A stretch of 64,000 nucleotides of DNA from Anthopleura xanthogrammica (Eukaryota > Cnidaria > Anthozoa > Actiniaria > Actiniidae): assembly GCA_964019055.1 (NCBI GenBank), contig OZ025221.1, positions 7,408,468 through 7,472,467 on the forward strand, read 5' to 3'. The notes under the pieces were generated by a model. That model was not told where the DNA came from. It saw nothing but the letters and a program-made list of their open reading frames with translations, and searched no databases. A program made the translations under genes and the position numbers. This document shows, one piece after another, positions 10,801 to 27,844 of this stretch (the stretch's first letter is position 1; the number at the start of each line of letters is the position of its first letter).

Positions 10801-13800
10801 CGACCTTTTGCGTCAAAGTAGACTAGCTGAACATCGTTAGGTAAAGGACTCTTAAAGTACCCCTTCACCGCGAAGTGGACTCCCAAAAGTGCTAGAGTTC
10901 TATTTTAAGGGAATCTAAAACTAAGGCTAAAGCTATCAGTATAAGATAGTTAATCAAAAATATTGTTTCTGGTTTTAAAATGTTACGTTGTCACATTTTA
11001 TATCAGTATATGGTTATAAAGAAGTTGAAGAAAGTGTAAAGTGTATTAGATCAATGAAGTAAGATTATGGAGCTCTTGCTTGGCATTCATGCCATCGCAC
11101 TAATCGAGCAATACATGCTAAATTACAGCTTCCCACCAGCTCGTAATAGGGAAAAATTAGTGTGATAGGAAACAAAAATTATATATATGTTGAATTTTAA
11201 TTGACATAATCTTACTGCTAATGCGCGTAGTCGTGTAGGTGATCTGAAATCCACGGGCTGTTATTGCGCTATTGGAATGAAACTCAAGGATCACCAGGTT
11301 GGAGTAGGTGTTTCGTATGAGTGGTGGAGCATTAATATATTTCATGCAGTACGTATCGATAATAGTTTTGGACGTTCTTATTATTGTAACTTTGAGCCAA
11401 TCGCAGTAGCAATCCAGGTTACAAGAGAGTGGCGATGACTCCAACGCAAAATCATCAAATTTTAGAGTGATGTGGTAGTTGGTCGGAACTTCAATTCTCC
11501 ATTGGCAGTCAAGGTTGTTAGGATATTTTGATGGGTAGTTTGGGGATTGAATCTTTCCTGATAAAGCAGTGATGTACCAGCGACATGCTGAAATAGAATG
11601 ATTAAAGTATTGTGTAAACTTTGTGAAAAGGGATGGAGGAATAAATAGAAGGACAATGGATGGATGGATGGATGGATGGATGGATGGATGGATGGATGGA
11701 TGGAAGGACAATGGATGGATGGATGGATGGATGGATGGATGGATGGATGGATGGATGGATGGATGGATGGATGGATGGATGGATGGATGGATGGATGGAT
11801 GGATGGATGGATGGATGGATGGAAGGACAATGGATGGATGGATAGCTGCATGGATATGAAAACATATTTAACAAATGAAGAATTGATAGATGAATAATTA
11901 ATTTATGAATATGTATTTATCGGGACAACACGACGGGGGGGGGGGGGGGGGGGAGGAAGGGAAGTAAAGAATGAATGTTCAGAACAGAGGCCTACAAGAA
12001 AAGGAGGAAGATAAAACGATAATAGTCCCTTCACATTTCCCTGCGCCATCTTGAACGGTAGCCTTTGCGTCGAAGCGAGACATGAGGTGACCGTGCAATG
12101 ATAGAGACCTTTTTTTATCACCATGAACAATTTTTCACGTCTCAATTGTTGCAAGGTCACCTCATGTCTCGCTTCAATGCAAAGGCATGGTTACCCTTCA
12201 AGATGGCGCAGGGAGCTGTGAAGGGACTATTATCGTGCCTGCCTGCCTGCCTGCTTGTACTACCCTTACTCACGTGTATAATAGCAGTAGTAAACACGCA
12301 TCACCCTGCTTTCCACTATATAAGGGTGTGGAGAGTACTGATTAGCATAGCCATCAACAGTGTCATAATCAATGTGTTCCAGTGTATTTAGCGTCCCCTT
12401 GACGTCCTGACATTTGGCACTTGTAGTTTTATCATTGGTCATCAAGTAAAACGGTCCATCATTTGGCAAAGTGATGGCCACTGATGGACTTCCTTTGGTA
12501 CTGCAGCAAAAATTAATCAGAGTATTGACCATGTAGATTCCTTTAGGAACTTCACCTTTCTGATAGTTAGAATCAAAGAGTCTATCATTCCAATATAATG
12601 AACCTTTTCGAAGCCCAGGTGGACAGGTTTCAGACTTCATGTACACGCAGTAACTTCCGATCGGCCATGCAGGTCGTCTTTTATCTATGTTGGTCGTATT
12701 TTTGAAGCAGAATGATCGGGCAACGCCGTTAATGGTCGCATTAGCCTGAAAGTGAAAGCTGCTTGGTATGGCGGAAAATGGATTAAGAGCCTGGAAGATC
12801 GTTCCTGTTGCCCAGGTGAAGCCGTTTGAAGTTTTAGGGCAGCCATCTTTGGTCTGGGGTAATCCATACATGCCTGCTGGCCAGAGTGCAGGAGGGGGAG
12901 AACCTAGCATTTTTAGAAATTATATAGAGAAAAAATTTGATTACTTTTAGTGTCATTCCCTTGAGTATATTAAAGATCTTTCTTTGAGTCACATCCGTAC
13001 CTGTGCCTTGTCAAGCATAAATGATAAAGAAAGAAATAATACTCAAGGGAATGACACGTGGCCTGAAATTAAATGGGACCTAAAACGGTCATCACGTCTA
13101 TTTTTAAAATAACTCATCCATTGATCTTCTAGAAGTATACAGAATCAACACTACATGGAATACACTGATTACGTGACACAGTGACTGTAACACAATCTGA
13201 ACTTACAAAACAAAGGCAAACTAATGTCCCTTCTATATATTTTTTAAGAATTTAACTTCTAAAATAGAACTCCAAAGCTGTTAAACAGTTATATATGTCC
13301 ATAGTGTAAGCATATATGAAGCCATAACATAGGATTTTTAGTCGCCCAAACGAACTGCGAAGGGTCGGCGGCCGGGTCAATTTCAGATCGCCACGGAGTC
13401 AAAGGGTCGAAGGTAGAATTTGAATACCAAAAACGTACCTTTACAATCATAAAATAATAAATGAAACACTATAACACAATGCTTACTGAGAAATTCATAA
13501 ATCAGACGAATGCTGACTACAATATTTTAGAAAATAGTTAGTCATCATTGTTACGTCGAAAATGTATATATATTAATTCTTACTCTTTACACAAAACTCG
13601 GGGGGAAAAACCTCACCATTTTTAACCAAAAAGTTTTGCACCAATAAAGTTTTTATCATTAACAAAACTAAATATCCGTTGCTAATTTATTTATTTATTT
13701 GCCTTTGTCGTAATTCAACTTGCATAAAGCTGCTCGTTTAATATATAGTTTGGTGATAAATTAAAATAATTTACATGAAGCCACGAAGCTTTTAGAACAG

Positions 13801-13878
13801 ATTGAAATGCCTACCTGCTACAGAGAAGAAGGACGAGGATAGTTCTAAGGTAGATAAGAGTATCACCATCAAAACCAT
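7876..13878 (-). CDS. SP-ApeC-CUB-Thr stalk-TM receptor with NPxY tail
   Basis: Exons on the minus strand: 13878-13815 (ATG, hydrophobic signal peptide), 12903-12274 (ApeC domain: [18 protein letters not shown] and FCCSTKG), 11587-11216 ([18 protein letters not shown]), 10753-10348 (Thr-rich stalk, then a TM helix from about SWVIATAV to VYC), 9736-9629, 8985-8908 (DNPIYGS), 8631-8557 (KNPIYAT), 8160-8125 (DNPLYER) and 7941-7876 (ENPLYER). All junctions agree in phase. Extracellular junctions are phase 1 and cytoplasmic junctions phase 2. If the TGA at 8121 is used the product is 590 aa. If the donor AAAG|GTGAAA is used it continues into 7941-7876 and beyond, where the transposon now lies, so the true 3' end is unresolved. 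ApeC domains bind microbial glycans in some invertebrate proteins, CUB is a protein-interaction fold, and NPxY motifs recruit PTB-domain or endocytic adaptors. A surface recognition role is an inference. Nothing in the reading frame looks broken. Confidence 0.8.
9062..9540. repeat. Tandem repeat, ~76-86 bp units
   Basis: About six head-to-tail copies, each starting AAAAAAGGCGGGAAAACT-AGC and ending in GAGAGTACTTTGTTAG. The first three units are about 86 bp; the later ones are about 77 bp, having lost a segment. It lies in an intron of the ApeC-CUB receptor gene, and the long minus-strand open frame over it is an artefact of the repeat. Confidence 0.85.
11651..11850. repeat. ATGG tetranucleotide microsatellite
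   Basis: About 45 near-perfect GATG/TGGA units, interrupted by GGAAGGACAATGG at both ends and once inside. It sits in the intron between the ApeC and CUB exons. Open frames on both strands (IHPS, MDGW repeats) are by-products. Confidence 0.95.
12017..12235. mobile_element. Fold-back MITE in receptor intron
   Basis: Ends ACGATAATAGTCCCTTCACA and its inverse TGTGAAGGGACTATTATCGT, with inverted arms that include CCTGCGCCATCTTGAA / TTCAAGATGGCGCAGG and AGCGAGACATGAGGTGACC / its inverse. A lone end of the same family follows the second RasGEF exon near 46887-46924. A run of about 20 G lies just left of it at 11935-11953. Confidence 0.8.
12948..13080. mobile_element. MITE family A copy 2 (internally diverged)
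   Basis: Inverted ends AGTGTCATTCCCTTGAGTAT and ATACTCAAGGGAATGACACG bracket a short diverged interior. It lies in the first intron of the ApeC-CUB receptor gene. Confidence 0.65.
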
Positions 13879-14096
13879 GGCGTCATCGATATAGAACCGG
13901 TATAAATAAAGATATAATATATGGTTGTTGTTCTTGAGTCCTCCCACTGTTAAATGTGTCTCGTGTCATATCTGTATTGTTTTATGGATTATGACATAGT
14001 TGATGACATAGTGATCATCCACTGGTCTCGGGATTTGGCCATCGGAGGGCTCTTCCCACGGAGGCGAGTCGACTCGAGGAAAGAGAGGAAATGAAA

Positions 14097-15066
14097 TAAA
14101 AAAGAATAAAATATAAAGAATAAAATATAAAGAATAAAATATAAAGAATAAAATATAAAGAATAAAATATAAAGAATAAAATATAAAGAATAAAATATAA
14201 AGAATAAAATATAAAGAATAAAATATAAAGAATAAAATATAAAGAATAAAATATAAAGAATAAAATATAAAGAATAAAATATAAAGAATAAAATATAAAG
14301 AATAAAATATAAAGAATGAAATATAAAGAATAAAATATAAAGAATAAAATATAAAGAATAAAATATAAAGAATAAAATATAAAGAATAAAATATAAAGAA
14401 TAAAATATAAAGAATAAAATATAAAGAATAAAATATAAAGAATAAAATATAAAGAACAAAATATAAAGAATAAAATATAAAGAATAAAATATAAAGAACA
14501 AAATATAAAGAATAAAATATATAGAATAAAATATAAAGAATAAAATATAAAGAATAAAATATAAAGAATAAAATATAAAGAATAAAATATAAAGAATAAA
14601 ATATAAAGAATAAAATATAAAGAATAAAATATAAAGAATAACATATAAAGAATAAAATATAAAGAATAAAATATAAAGAATAAAATATAAAGAATAACAT
14701 ATAAAGAATAACATATAAAGAATAAAATATAAAGAATAAAATATAAAGAATAAAATATAAAGAATAAAATATAAAGAATAAAATATAAAGAATAACATAT
14801 AAAGAATAAAATATAAGGAATAAAATATAAAGAATAAAATATAAAGAATAAAATATAAAGAATAAAATATAAAGAACAAAATATAAAGAACAAAATATAA
14901 AGAACAAAATATAAAGAATAAAATATATAGAATAAAATATAAAGAACAAAATATAAAGAATAAAATATAAAGAATAAAATTTAAAGAATAAAATATAAAG
15001 AATAAAATATAAAGAATAAAATATAAAGAACAAAATATAAAGAATAAAATATAAAGAATAAAATAT
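14097..15066. repeat. 14-bp minisatellite, ~69 copies
   Basis: Unit AATAAAATATAAAG repeated for about 970 bp with rare single-base variants (ACA for ATA, GAACA for GAATA). The unit length is not a multiple of three and the reverse complement has no stop codon, so all three minus frames stay open for hundreds of codons. These frames are not genes. Every unit carries the plus-strand hexamer AATAAA. It lies just upstream of the signal-peptide exon of the ApeC-CUB receptor gene. Confidence 0.97.
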
Positions 15067-17803
15067 GCCTCGTGTATTTCAGATCGTAAGTGTGATTTGG
15101 CAACATGGTTAACTTTGCTTTGCTTGGGTTTATCGATAAAAGATTGATAAGCAAAGTTTTAATATCGACTGAAAAGGTGTCCTCAACACAACTGGGCACT
15201 ATGTGTCGGTGATTGTGGTAGTTAATTGGTAGTAGGGTAGGAGGAGGGGGAGGAGTGGATGCCGGCCTACAGAAGCAATCCCACATGCAATTACATGCAG
15301 CATAACTACCCCCCCCCCCCACCCGTTTTGCAGATTTACAAGATTTAAGTTTTCGCTGAGCTTCGAAAGTCAATCACTATCGCTACAGCACTATCGGTAG
15401 CAACAGGGATGCTAAAAGAATAATCTTGAATTCTGACTGCCCGTCAATACACCCTTATCGTTATCATCCTAAACGGATAAAAAAAACAAATCTTGAAGAA
15501 AGTAATGGTTTGCAGTGGTGCACTGATGCGAAAGGAACAAATATACTGACATGCAATGCCAAAATTATTTAACCGGCGATGTCAAAAAAGACAACAATAA
15601 TTAATAAGTATTCCTGCGTAGAAGAAAGGATTTAATTAAGCAAATGGTACGAAAAGCGTTTTTTGAGGTTGAAAATGAACGGCTTTTATGAATGCCCCCA
15701 CCCCCTCCCCCACCGGGTTAAGGCGGGGAATTTTAATTTTAAAACGCGTACTTGCCGTAATCACCGGGGCATCCTAGTATGGCGGGACTTTTAAACCGGA
15801 CGGCGGCATTACTTTATTTTGAAGACTGGGTTCTAGCTATCAACTGCTTGTCAAAGCGTATGCCACGGTGTAGAGAAGAAGGTAAGCTTTCAAACACATG
15901 ACACAGTGGGCACGGAGTAAAGATCGCACCAGAAATAGACTCATTCTGTTTTGTACGAGTCATATTTACATCATAGACTGGTCGCAAGTAAGATACATAA
16001 AATTGTTCCCGGGAACCGAGGAATTGTGCTAGATTTACACTATATACGTAAATGTATTGAGGATTCGACATCGTATTTTGATTAGAATCCCATATCACAA
16101 AATAAACTCGCGCGCTGATTGGTCCGAGATGACGAATATGTGACGTAGATAGCCTTCTTCGCGACTCGTGCGATATCGTTTTTACTTGTGAAATTCATCG
16201 TGGAATTCCCTCGTCATCCAATGAATTTTTCTATAGTATTTCCTATTATTCTGCCAAAAGAATTTTTGAGTTCTATTTTCTTTAAATTAATCGTAAACGC
16301 TAGTCGAACTCATGGCGGAATTTTATTTCGATCAACAAGAAAAATCTACATTGTATACTCGAAAAATGCTCGAAAAATGCTAACCAAAAGTAGTGACCCA
16401 TAATTCCTTTCGGGGAAGGCGATCAACTCAGCTGGTAGTTATGTTACCCTCGAAACCGCCCCTAGACAACGCACATTATTTGAAAAAGCTTAAACTTGAC
16501 AATTTTGAGCGGATTGGCCTGAATATCAGTCTAAACTATTCACTAGGAAACAAAAAAACCTGAATCTAACCAAAATCTAACGAAAATTTAAACGTTTTCG
16601 GGAAACCAAAAATGCCTATTTTGACGTCATTTTCAAAATACTATTCAAAAATACTTTTACACGGTAAAGTTTGGACCTAGTGCTTGGATTTTAATGCATT
16701 TTTTGCGTTCCATTCTTTCTTTCGAGTCTCTCGGTCACTCGGTTCTACTGCCAAAATATCAGCCTTCTCCACGAGCCGTCAAATATTCGAAAAAAATAGC
16801 GCAGTAGGTCCTGGTGTTCATCTATTTACGAGCTCAAAGGATAATCCAAAATTTCTCCGATTTGTAACTGGTACACGATGTACGACATTTCAAGGATAAA
16901 ATCCTTTGCATACTGCGAGTTCTTCGAAATAATGCTAATTTAAGTTAATTTTCAAAAAGCCTTCAAAACAAGCTATCATTGCTTCGTCGAACAAACGGCT
17001 CTGTACTGGAAAATCCTGCCACTGATAGTGAACACTGATAGTATCAATCCAAACTCCAAATATCCAGAAAAACACTGAATAACTTTAAAAATGTACAGGA
17101 AATATTAAATATTAATGTGACACCTTGGCAACGTTTTTGGCTTGGTAGTACTTCTGGCAAAACCTTTGCACTATATGGCATGGCCGGCAGCCAGGTCACG
17201 ATAGACATGCACGGAATATTCACTGGTTTCTTTTCCTCAACTTTGAGGGACACTTTGCATAAATACAATACCTTGTTATCCCTCACTGCAAATGAAAACT
17301 ATTGTGTTTATGCAAAGTGCCCTTCAAATTTTATGATAATTTCCTGGATCCGCCCCTGCAAAGAAACAATTTTCCAGAGAATATCATGTAAACATTACAT
17401 GGTTTGAATTGTCTATTTTTGACTAAAAATATAAGACTTATGATTAGTCGGTCATAAACAGGTTCAAGGTTAAAAGATTAATGATTTCACTGAGCTTGGA
17501 GAGTCATGCAGTACCTTAAGCTTCCCGTATTACTGATCACTCACAACAGAAGTAGTAAAAAGAATGTCTGAAAATAATAACTGTATGGATGGCGTGCACG
17601 CCTATATTCACCCTTAATTAGCTCTCTTTAGGACTGACGGCATCCATTTTGTTGCAAAAGGCTTATATTTTCCGAATAGATTTGGAGTAGAGTCAGATAA
17701 ATTCAATATTGGTCTTCGATAGATCAGTCAATAAAAGATAAAAGTTACAATTACTAGAAACAGGCCCGTAGCGTGCTTCAGAGCGGGGGGTGCGTTTGCG
17801 AAT
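15067..17803. other. Intergenic, no supported gene
   Basis: Contains a C-rich run at 15309-15320 and several open frames of 70-96 codons. None shows a domain, a signal peptide with a partner exon, or consistent splice sites. The minus frame at 15814-16098 has no recognisable features. Confidence 0.4.
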
Positions 17804-17998
17804 AATAGACCTAGTCGGCTAACGCGTTGCTATGTACGATTCAACCAATTGGGCCAATTCAAATCCTCTGGGAATAAGATTATTTGTCTGTCGTATTTCG
17901 ATATCACATGGAATTTTTTGAAACGAAAGTTCTTATTCCCAGAGGTTTCGAATTGGGTGGAAACGTACATAGCAACGCGTTAGCCGATTAGGTCTATT
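17804..17998. mobile_element. MITE with AATAGACCTA ends
   Basis: Left arm AATAGACCTAGTCGGCTAAC continuing to GCGTTGCTATGTAC is matched by the inverse arm ending GTTAGCCGATTAGGTCTATT. The inner arms also pair (CCTCTGGGAATAAG / CTTATTCCCAGAGG). Total about 195 bp, non-coding. Confidence 0.85.
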
Positions 17999-18334
17999 GG
18001 CTCCTGGAGTATGAGTAAATCAACATTTCACTATCACATCAATCCTTTAAACAAACGGCAAAAAATCCTCAAGTGTGTGTGTGGGGAGGGGGGTGCGTCC
18101 GCACCCCCCACTCCCCCCTCTCTCCCCCAGCCACGGTCCTGAGAAAATAGTCAAGGAAAAAAGGAGTTTGGTCTTGGACGAAAGAGCTCTCGCAAGAGCG
18201 TGTTGTAATTCAATCAGTAATATCTCCCACTGTTTCAGCAGTAAATAATCCTAGAAATTAATGTGTCATTGCTTGCTCCACAGTACTGAAACCAGATCTA
18301 AATGTCCTAATATAGATGTTACCAGGTCTGCAGG

Positions 18335-18340
18335 TATAAA
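18335..18340 (+). promoter_or_regulatory. TATA box of the small secreted-protein gene
   Basis: TATAAA stands about 80 bp before the donor of an inferred non-coding first exon, so transcription would start near 18365-18370. Confidence 0.45.
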
Positions 18341-18364
18341 TTGAAACTGACTTTGACTAGTTCA

Positions 18365-19052
18365 GCATTCACCAGGTTTAACTACCTTGTCTACCTTGTT
18401 CCGAAGACCCTGAAAAGGTACGTATCTCTCATCTCTCCCTTCTTTCATTCTCGTTCTCTCTTTATCTCTTTTTCTCTTTCCCTTCTTTCTCACACAATCA
18501 ACTATGGAGCTATTCAGACAAAAACACGTGAGTCTAAGTTCTGAAGATGCTATAAAGCGATGCCGCAGCCCTAGGGACACGGATGCTGGATTAAAAATAA
18601 CGTAGCTGGGGTAATAGATCGGCCAACTGACTATAGCTAGGTAACCCAGGAGTATGCAGTATAGCTAATCGCGGATTCTGGTAATATTACTGTGGAATAA
18701 TTTTAAACTTATTTTCTTACAGAGAATTAAAGCTCAGTAATCTACCATGAGGACTTTTCCAACGTTCTTGGTTTTTCTGTTGCTGATTGTGTATTCATCG
18801 GCGTGGTTTTTTAGCAGCTCTAAAGAGAATGCAGACATCGCAGACAAGAACTACGATGACAGTCCAATTCAAAGATACGTTGCTAAATCATTGGGTGACG
18901 AGATTCCCAAGATGAGGGATGATCTGATCAGGCGCAAGAACAACGGCGAGGGCACTATAATGCGTCACTTGAGGGCGTGGGGGACGGGAGAAAACTGGGA
19001 GGTCGATGAGAATAATGACGCTAAGGAAGCCGCTAACCCAGCAGATGACTAA
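18365..19052 (+). CDS. Small secreted protein, 101 aa
   Basis: The coding region is 18747-19052 in one exon. A 5' UTR exon probably ends at 18417 (AAAAG|GTACGT), with the acceptor TTTTCTTACAG at 18722, 24 bp before the ATG. Residues 1-19 are a clear signal peptide (MRTFPTFLVFLLLIVYSSA). The mature chain is about 80 aa, hydrophilic, with no cysteine and no TM segment. It contains one RRK basic site around residue 63 (a possible cleavage site) and a strongly acidic C-terminus. I do not recognise a family. A secreted peptide precursor or a matrix protein are both possible. TATA box, UTR intron, Kozak-like start and a downstream ATTAAA near 19184 make it a credible gene despite its size. Confidence 0.65.
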
Positions 19053-19689
19053 GAGTAACCTAGAAGAAATTGAACATCATGATGGTATTTGGATAACGTG
19101 TTAAAGTAAAAATGAAATAATGATAATAACTAGTGACAAAAGTTAACATACACTGTAGCCGGAATGTGTTGTTAAGTTATCGTGATTAAAAAGTTTAAAC
19201 AAAAGAATGTCAAGTGTGTTTTTTTTGTACTTTTCACTGTCGTTTTGAAGGTTGAAAACAAATTTCAAACCCGGCCAGGGTTTTTGGGTATATAGCTGGG
19301 TTTCAATCAGCTGATAAAAGTTTTTGAATCTCATTATCTGCTCCAAATGGTGGTCAAACACTGACCATCATGTGCTGTCAGCAAGAAAGAATCCTATTGA
19401 AAACTTGGGATTCAGCTGATGAACATTCCGCACGAAATAGGAAATGACGTCAAGTGAAACCCAGCTATTGGTATCACTGCACTTTTAACCCCAGTATTCG
19501 GTATCTCCGACGACATTTATCGGTATAAAGTATCTTGTGCTAAATTTGTTGGATTATCCAGTGTGTGATCCACCAGCATATCTGACTTCCCGTAAAGAGA
19601 CCTTGCATAATTAGCTGTGACGTCACATATGAGAGGAAAATAATGGGTATATTGGTATCTCGACACCCCCTGGCTGGGTCTGAAATTTG

Positions 19690-19920
19690 AGAGAACAGAA
19701 CAGAAGGAAAGAGGAGAAAAAAGGAGAAAAATCAACTGCCTTTTAAAGAAAATTACATCGTAATGAACATCCTGGATGTGTGGGTCGAACAGAACAGAAC
19801 AGAACAGAACAGAACAGAACAGAACAGAACAGAAGGAAAGAGGAGAAAAAAGGAGAAAAATCAACTGTCTTTAAAAGAAAATTACATCGTAATGAACATC
19901 CTGGATGTGTGGGTCGAATT
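19690..19920. repeat. AGAAC pentamer array inside an 85-bp direct duplication
   Basis: The segment starting GGAAAGAGGAGAAAAAAGGA and ending ATCCTGGATGTGTGGGTCGA occurs twice (about 19704-19789 and 19833-19917), separated by about nine AGAAC units. The short open frames over it are artefacts. Confidence 0.85.
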
Positions 19921-20077
19921 TTAACACAGAAGACAATGATAACAAAATTCAATGAGAGCACCAGAAAATCAGTGTGCTCATGATCATGCCATAGATTCTC
20001 CTTTGGGGCTTAATTTCTGCATGTATGTAATATAGTTTTTGCGAATGATGCCATAATTCATGTTACTTCAGTCCAGT

Positions 20078-20083
20078 TTTATT
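20078..20083 (-). terminator. Poly(A) signal of the Cys-rich receptor gene
   Basis: AATAAA on the minus strand, about 20 bp after the TGA stop at 20104-20106. Confidence 0.5.
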
Positions 20084-20103
20084 GTTTCAGTAGCTAAACT
20101 TCG

Positions 20104-25536
<5,433 letters not shown>

Positions 25537-26090
25537 AATCAAAGCTTGAGCGTTTAGAGCTAGTCTCAAATCACACGAAAACCTTTCAATTGCCAACCGA
25601 TTTGGTCGAACTTTAGGTTTTACTTTTGGAAGACAATGTTCAGTGTCAAAGCTTAAGCGAAACTTGTGAGAAAACAATGGATAGATAAGTAATGTTTTCC
25701 ACCCTATTAGCTCAGCGGGGGCAATCGCACGGGATGAAGTACAGTTTTGACAGCAATGAACTGATACAACTAAACTGACATGAAACACAAAGCGGAAATT
25801 GTGACGAATTCTTCGTAAACAGCCTTATTTCTCTTATTCTTTTTTTCTAATTTTTATTGTTATTCTTTTTATTTATTTATTGATAGCTAGATATAAGGCC
25901 ATGTTAGGGGTTTTATCATTTACAGGGCTGTAAGAGATAATCAGAAATAAGCTTTGAGCGGATTATTGCAGGCGTTCCTGGTTGGGGGCGGGGAGGATTA
26001 GGGCGAAAGAAAGAAGATCTCCGTTCCAACTAGCCTGCGCATGCGTAGCGGCACATTTTGGGAACCGGCTTTTCAACCAAGAACGGCTGC

Positions 26091-26317
26091 AATAGAGCTG
26101 TTAAGTGTGACGTCACTCGGAAAACGACTTCCCGGTCCAAAACGAAAAGCAGTTTTAAAAAGATTTTTTCTTACTTTTTCTTCATGGCACGATTTGTTGC
26201 CCAAAGTTCTAACTGTTTCAGATGGAAGTTAAATCATTGAGAACATTTTTCGCTTAATTTTAGCAGTTTTTGTGAGTAGTTGGAGCCGGAAATACGTCAC
26301 AACTTAACAGCTCTATT
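26091..26317. mobile_element. 227-bp MITE (block copy A)
   Basis: Ends AATAGAGCTGTTAAGTGTGA and the inverse around CACAACTTAACAGCTCTATT. The same element is at 30198-30424 in block copy B, so insertion preceded the duplication. Confidence 0.75.
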
Positions 26318-26430
26318 ACAGGCTAGAATACGTCGGGACTAGGGATATGAGAGATAACTACCCACCCCTCCCCATCGAGCATAGCATTCATCATAAATTT
26401 AATAGAAAACAATAACAACATAACGATGGA

Positions 26431-26612
26431 CCTCTTTAGCTTGGGCGTAATGTTTTCCCATTTTAGGCCTCGTGTCATTCCCTAGAGTATTATTTCTTTG
26501 TTTAATGATTGTGCATGAGAAGACACATGAATATGGATACAACTCAAACAAAGAATCTTATTCTCAATAGAATGACACGTGGTCTGAAATGGGGAAACAT
26601 TACACATTACGG
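26431..26612. mobile_element. MITE family A copy 3
   Basis: Left arm TAATGTTTTCCCATTTTAGG, right arm AATGACACGTGGTCTGAAAT then GGGGAAACATTAC. The core CATGAGAAGACACATGAATA is shared with the other family A copies. Confidence 0.8.
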
Positions 26613-26652
26613 TTTATACACTATTTCTTTTTCCTCGTTCTATGTCTTCTTA

Positions 26653-26958
26653 GTAAAATTCTACTACTATACTATTGCAAATCCTGCATTCTGATTGGCT
26701 AACGTACTCACTATCTATCAGCCGATAGATAGTGGGTAGAGAAAGCCGGCTTTGTTTTGAAAAAATGGCGGCTTTTCCTTCGCGCTTTTGTGAAGTTTAG
26801 TTTAGTTTAGTATAGTATAGTTTAGTTGAGATTTTTACTAAAACAATTAGAAGACTCACTCTCGATTTCTATCGGCTTTGATAGTTGACTCGGGGCCGGA
26901 GCCCCTCGTCAACTATCAGCCGATAGAAATCTCGAGTTCGTCTTCTAATTGTTAATTA
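26653..26958. mobile_element. 306-bp insertion specific to block copy A
   Basis: Block copy B reads TTCTTCTTATTTCCTATC without interruption. Copy A has 306 extra bases between TTCTTA and TTTCCTATC, with TTA on both sides. The insert contains a long imperfect hairpin (ATCAGCCGATAGAAATCTCG and inverse) and TTTAG repeats. The family is not recognised. Confidence 0.65.
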
Positions 26959-27003
26959 TTTCCTATCAACATAGGGATCCCAACTAGCATACTTGCGCCG
27001 AGA

Positions 27004-27809
27004 TTATTGTAAGTTTACGATCCATAGTACAGTGCTCAGCCACGTGACAGGTCCAGCTGTACACACGGTTCCCATGCTTTCCATAGAGAAGTGTGTCGTA
27101 GAAGGCGATGTACTGTAGGGTAGATTGGGAGTCGAAGAGTTAGTGTTGGTTTGTGTCGTTGATCGATTGTCTGCTGGTGACGTAGCGTTTCCAGACGTCA
27201 TTGGTGTCGTTGTTGCTTTTGGTGATGGAGTTGAACCTACGATTGGCAGGTATTTATTAGCCCTTTTTCCAGATCGTAAAACACCGTTTTATTGCATGAT
27301 TACAGACATAAAATATTTACAAAGATCAATTTCTGGTGGTTACTACGAGTTTATATCTGAGATATTTGATAAATCTAGATTTTCAGGAGGTTTTTTTTTT
27401 TTTTTTTGATATTTTATGTACATTTACTATGATATTCATTATTGAGTGGAATAGATAATATCTGTTTCCCGATCCGCCGGGTTACAAAGGATGACACCTC
27501 AGTTTTGCAAATGTTCTCGATTCTGAATGGTTAATATTTTTCCCCCAGATCAGCTGGCTGAAGTTGGTAGAAAAGCAAAGCCCCCTTTTGATGTCCTAGC
27601 GACGGGCCTGCCTACTTAGCTGATCCCCTCCAGTTATTTATTATCTATTACAGTTAAAACGGCTCAAGCGTACCCCCCTAGGCTCCATTAATGATTTCAT
27701 TATTCGAATATTGAGTTGATTATTCACTCTGACTTTTCATTAAAAAATCCGAAGACTCCAAACTTGATATTCATTTCACGAAGATAGATAAGAAGAAAGA
27801 CAGACAGAA

Positions 27810-27844
<35 letters not shown>

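Noticed and set aside
11462..11859. Open frames of HPSI or MDGW repeats on both strands
   Set aside because: By-products of the ATGG microsatellite.
13966..15033. Minus-strand frame of 355 codons (and two of about 295) rich in Phe, Ile, Leu, Tyr
   Set aside because: Produced by the 14-bp minisatellite; all three frames are open because the unit contains no stop.
25690..25745. TAGCTCAGCGGG, resembling a tRNA A box
   Set aside because: No B box or cloverleaf follows, and the same sequence is just duplicated DNA at 29388.
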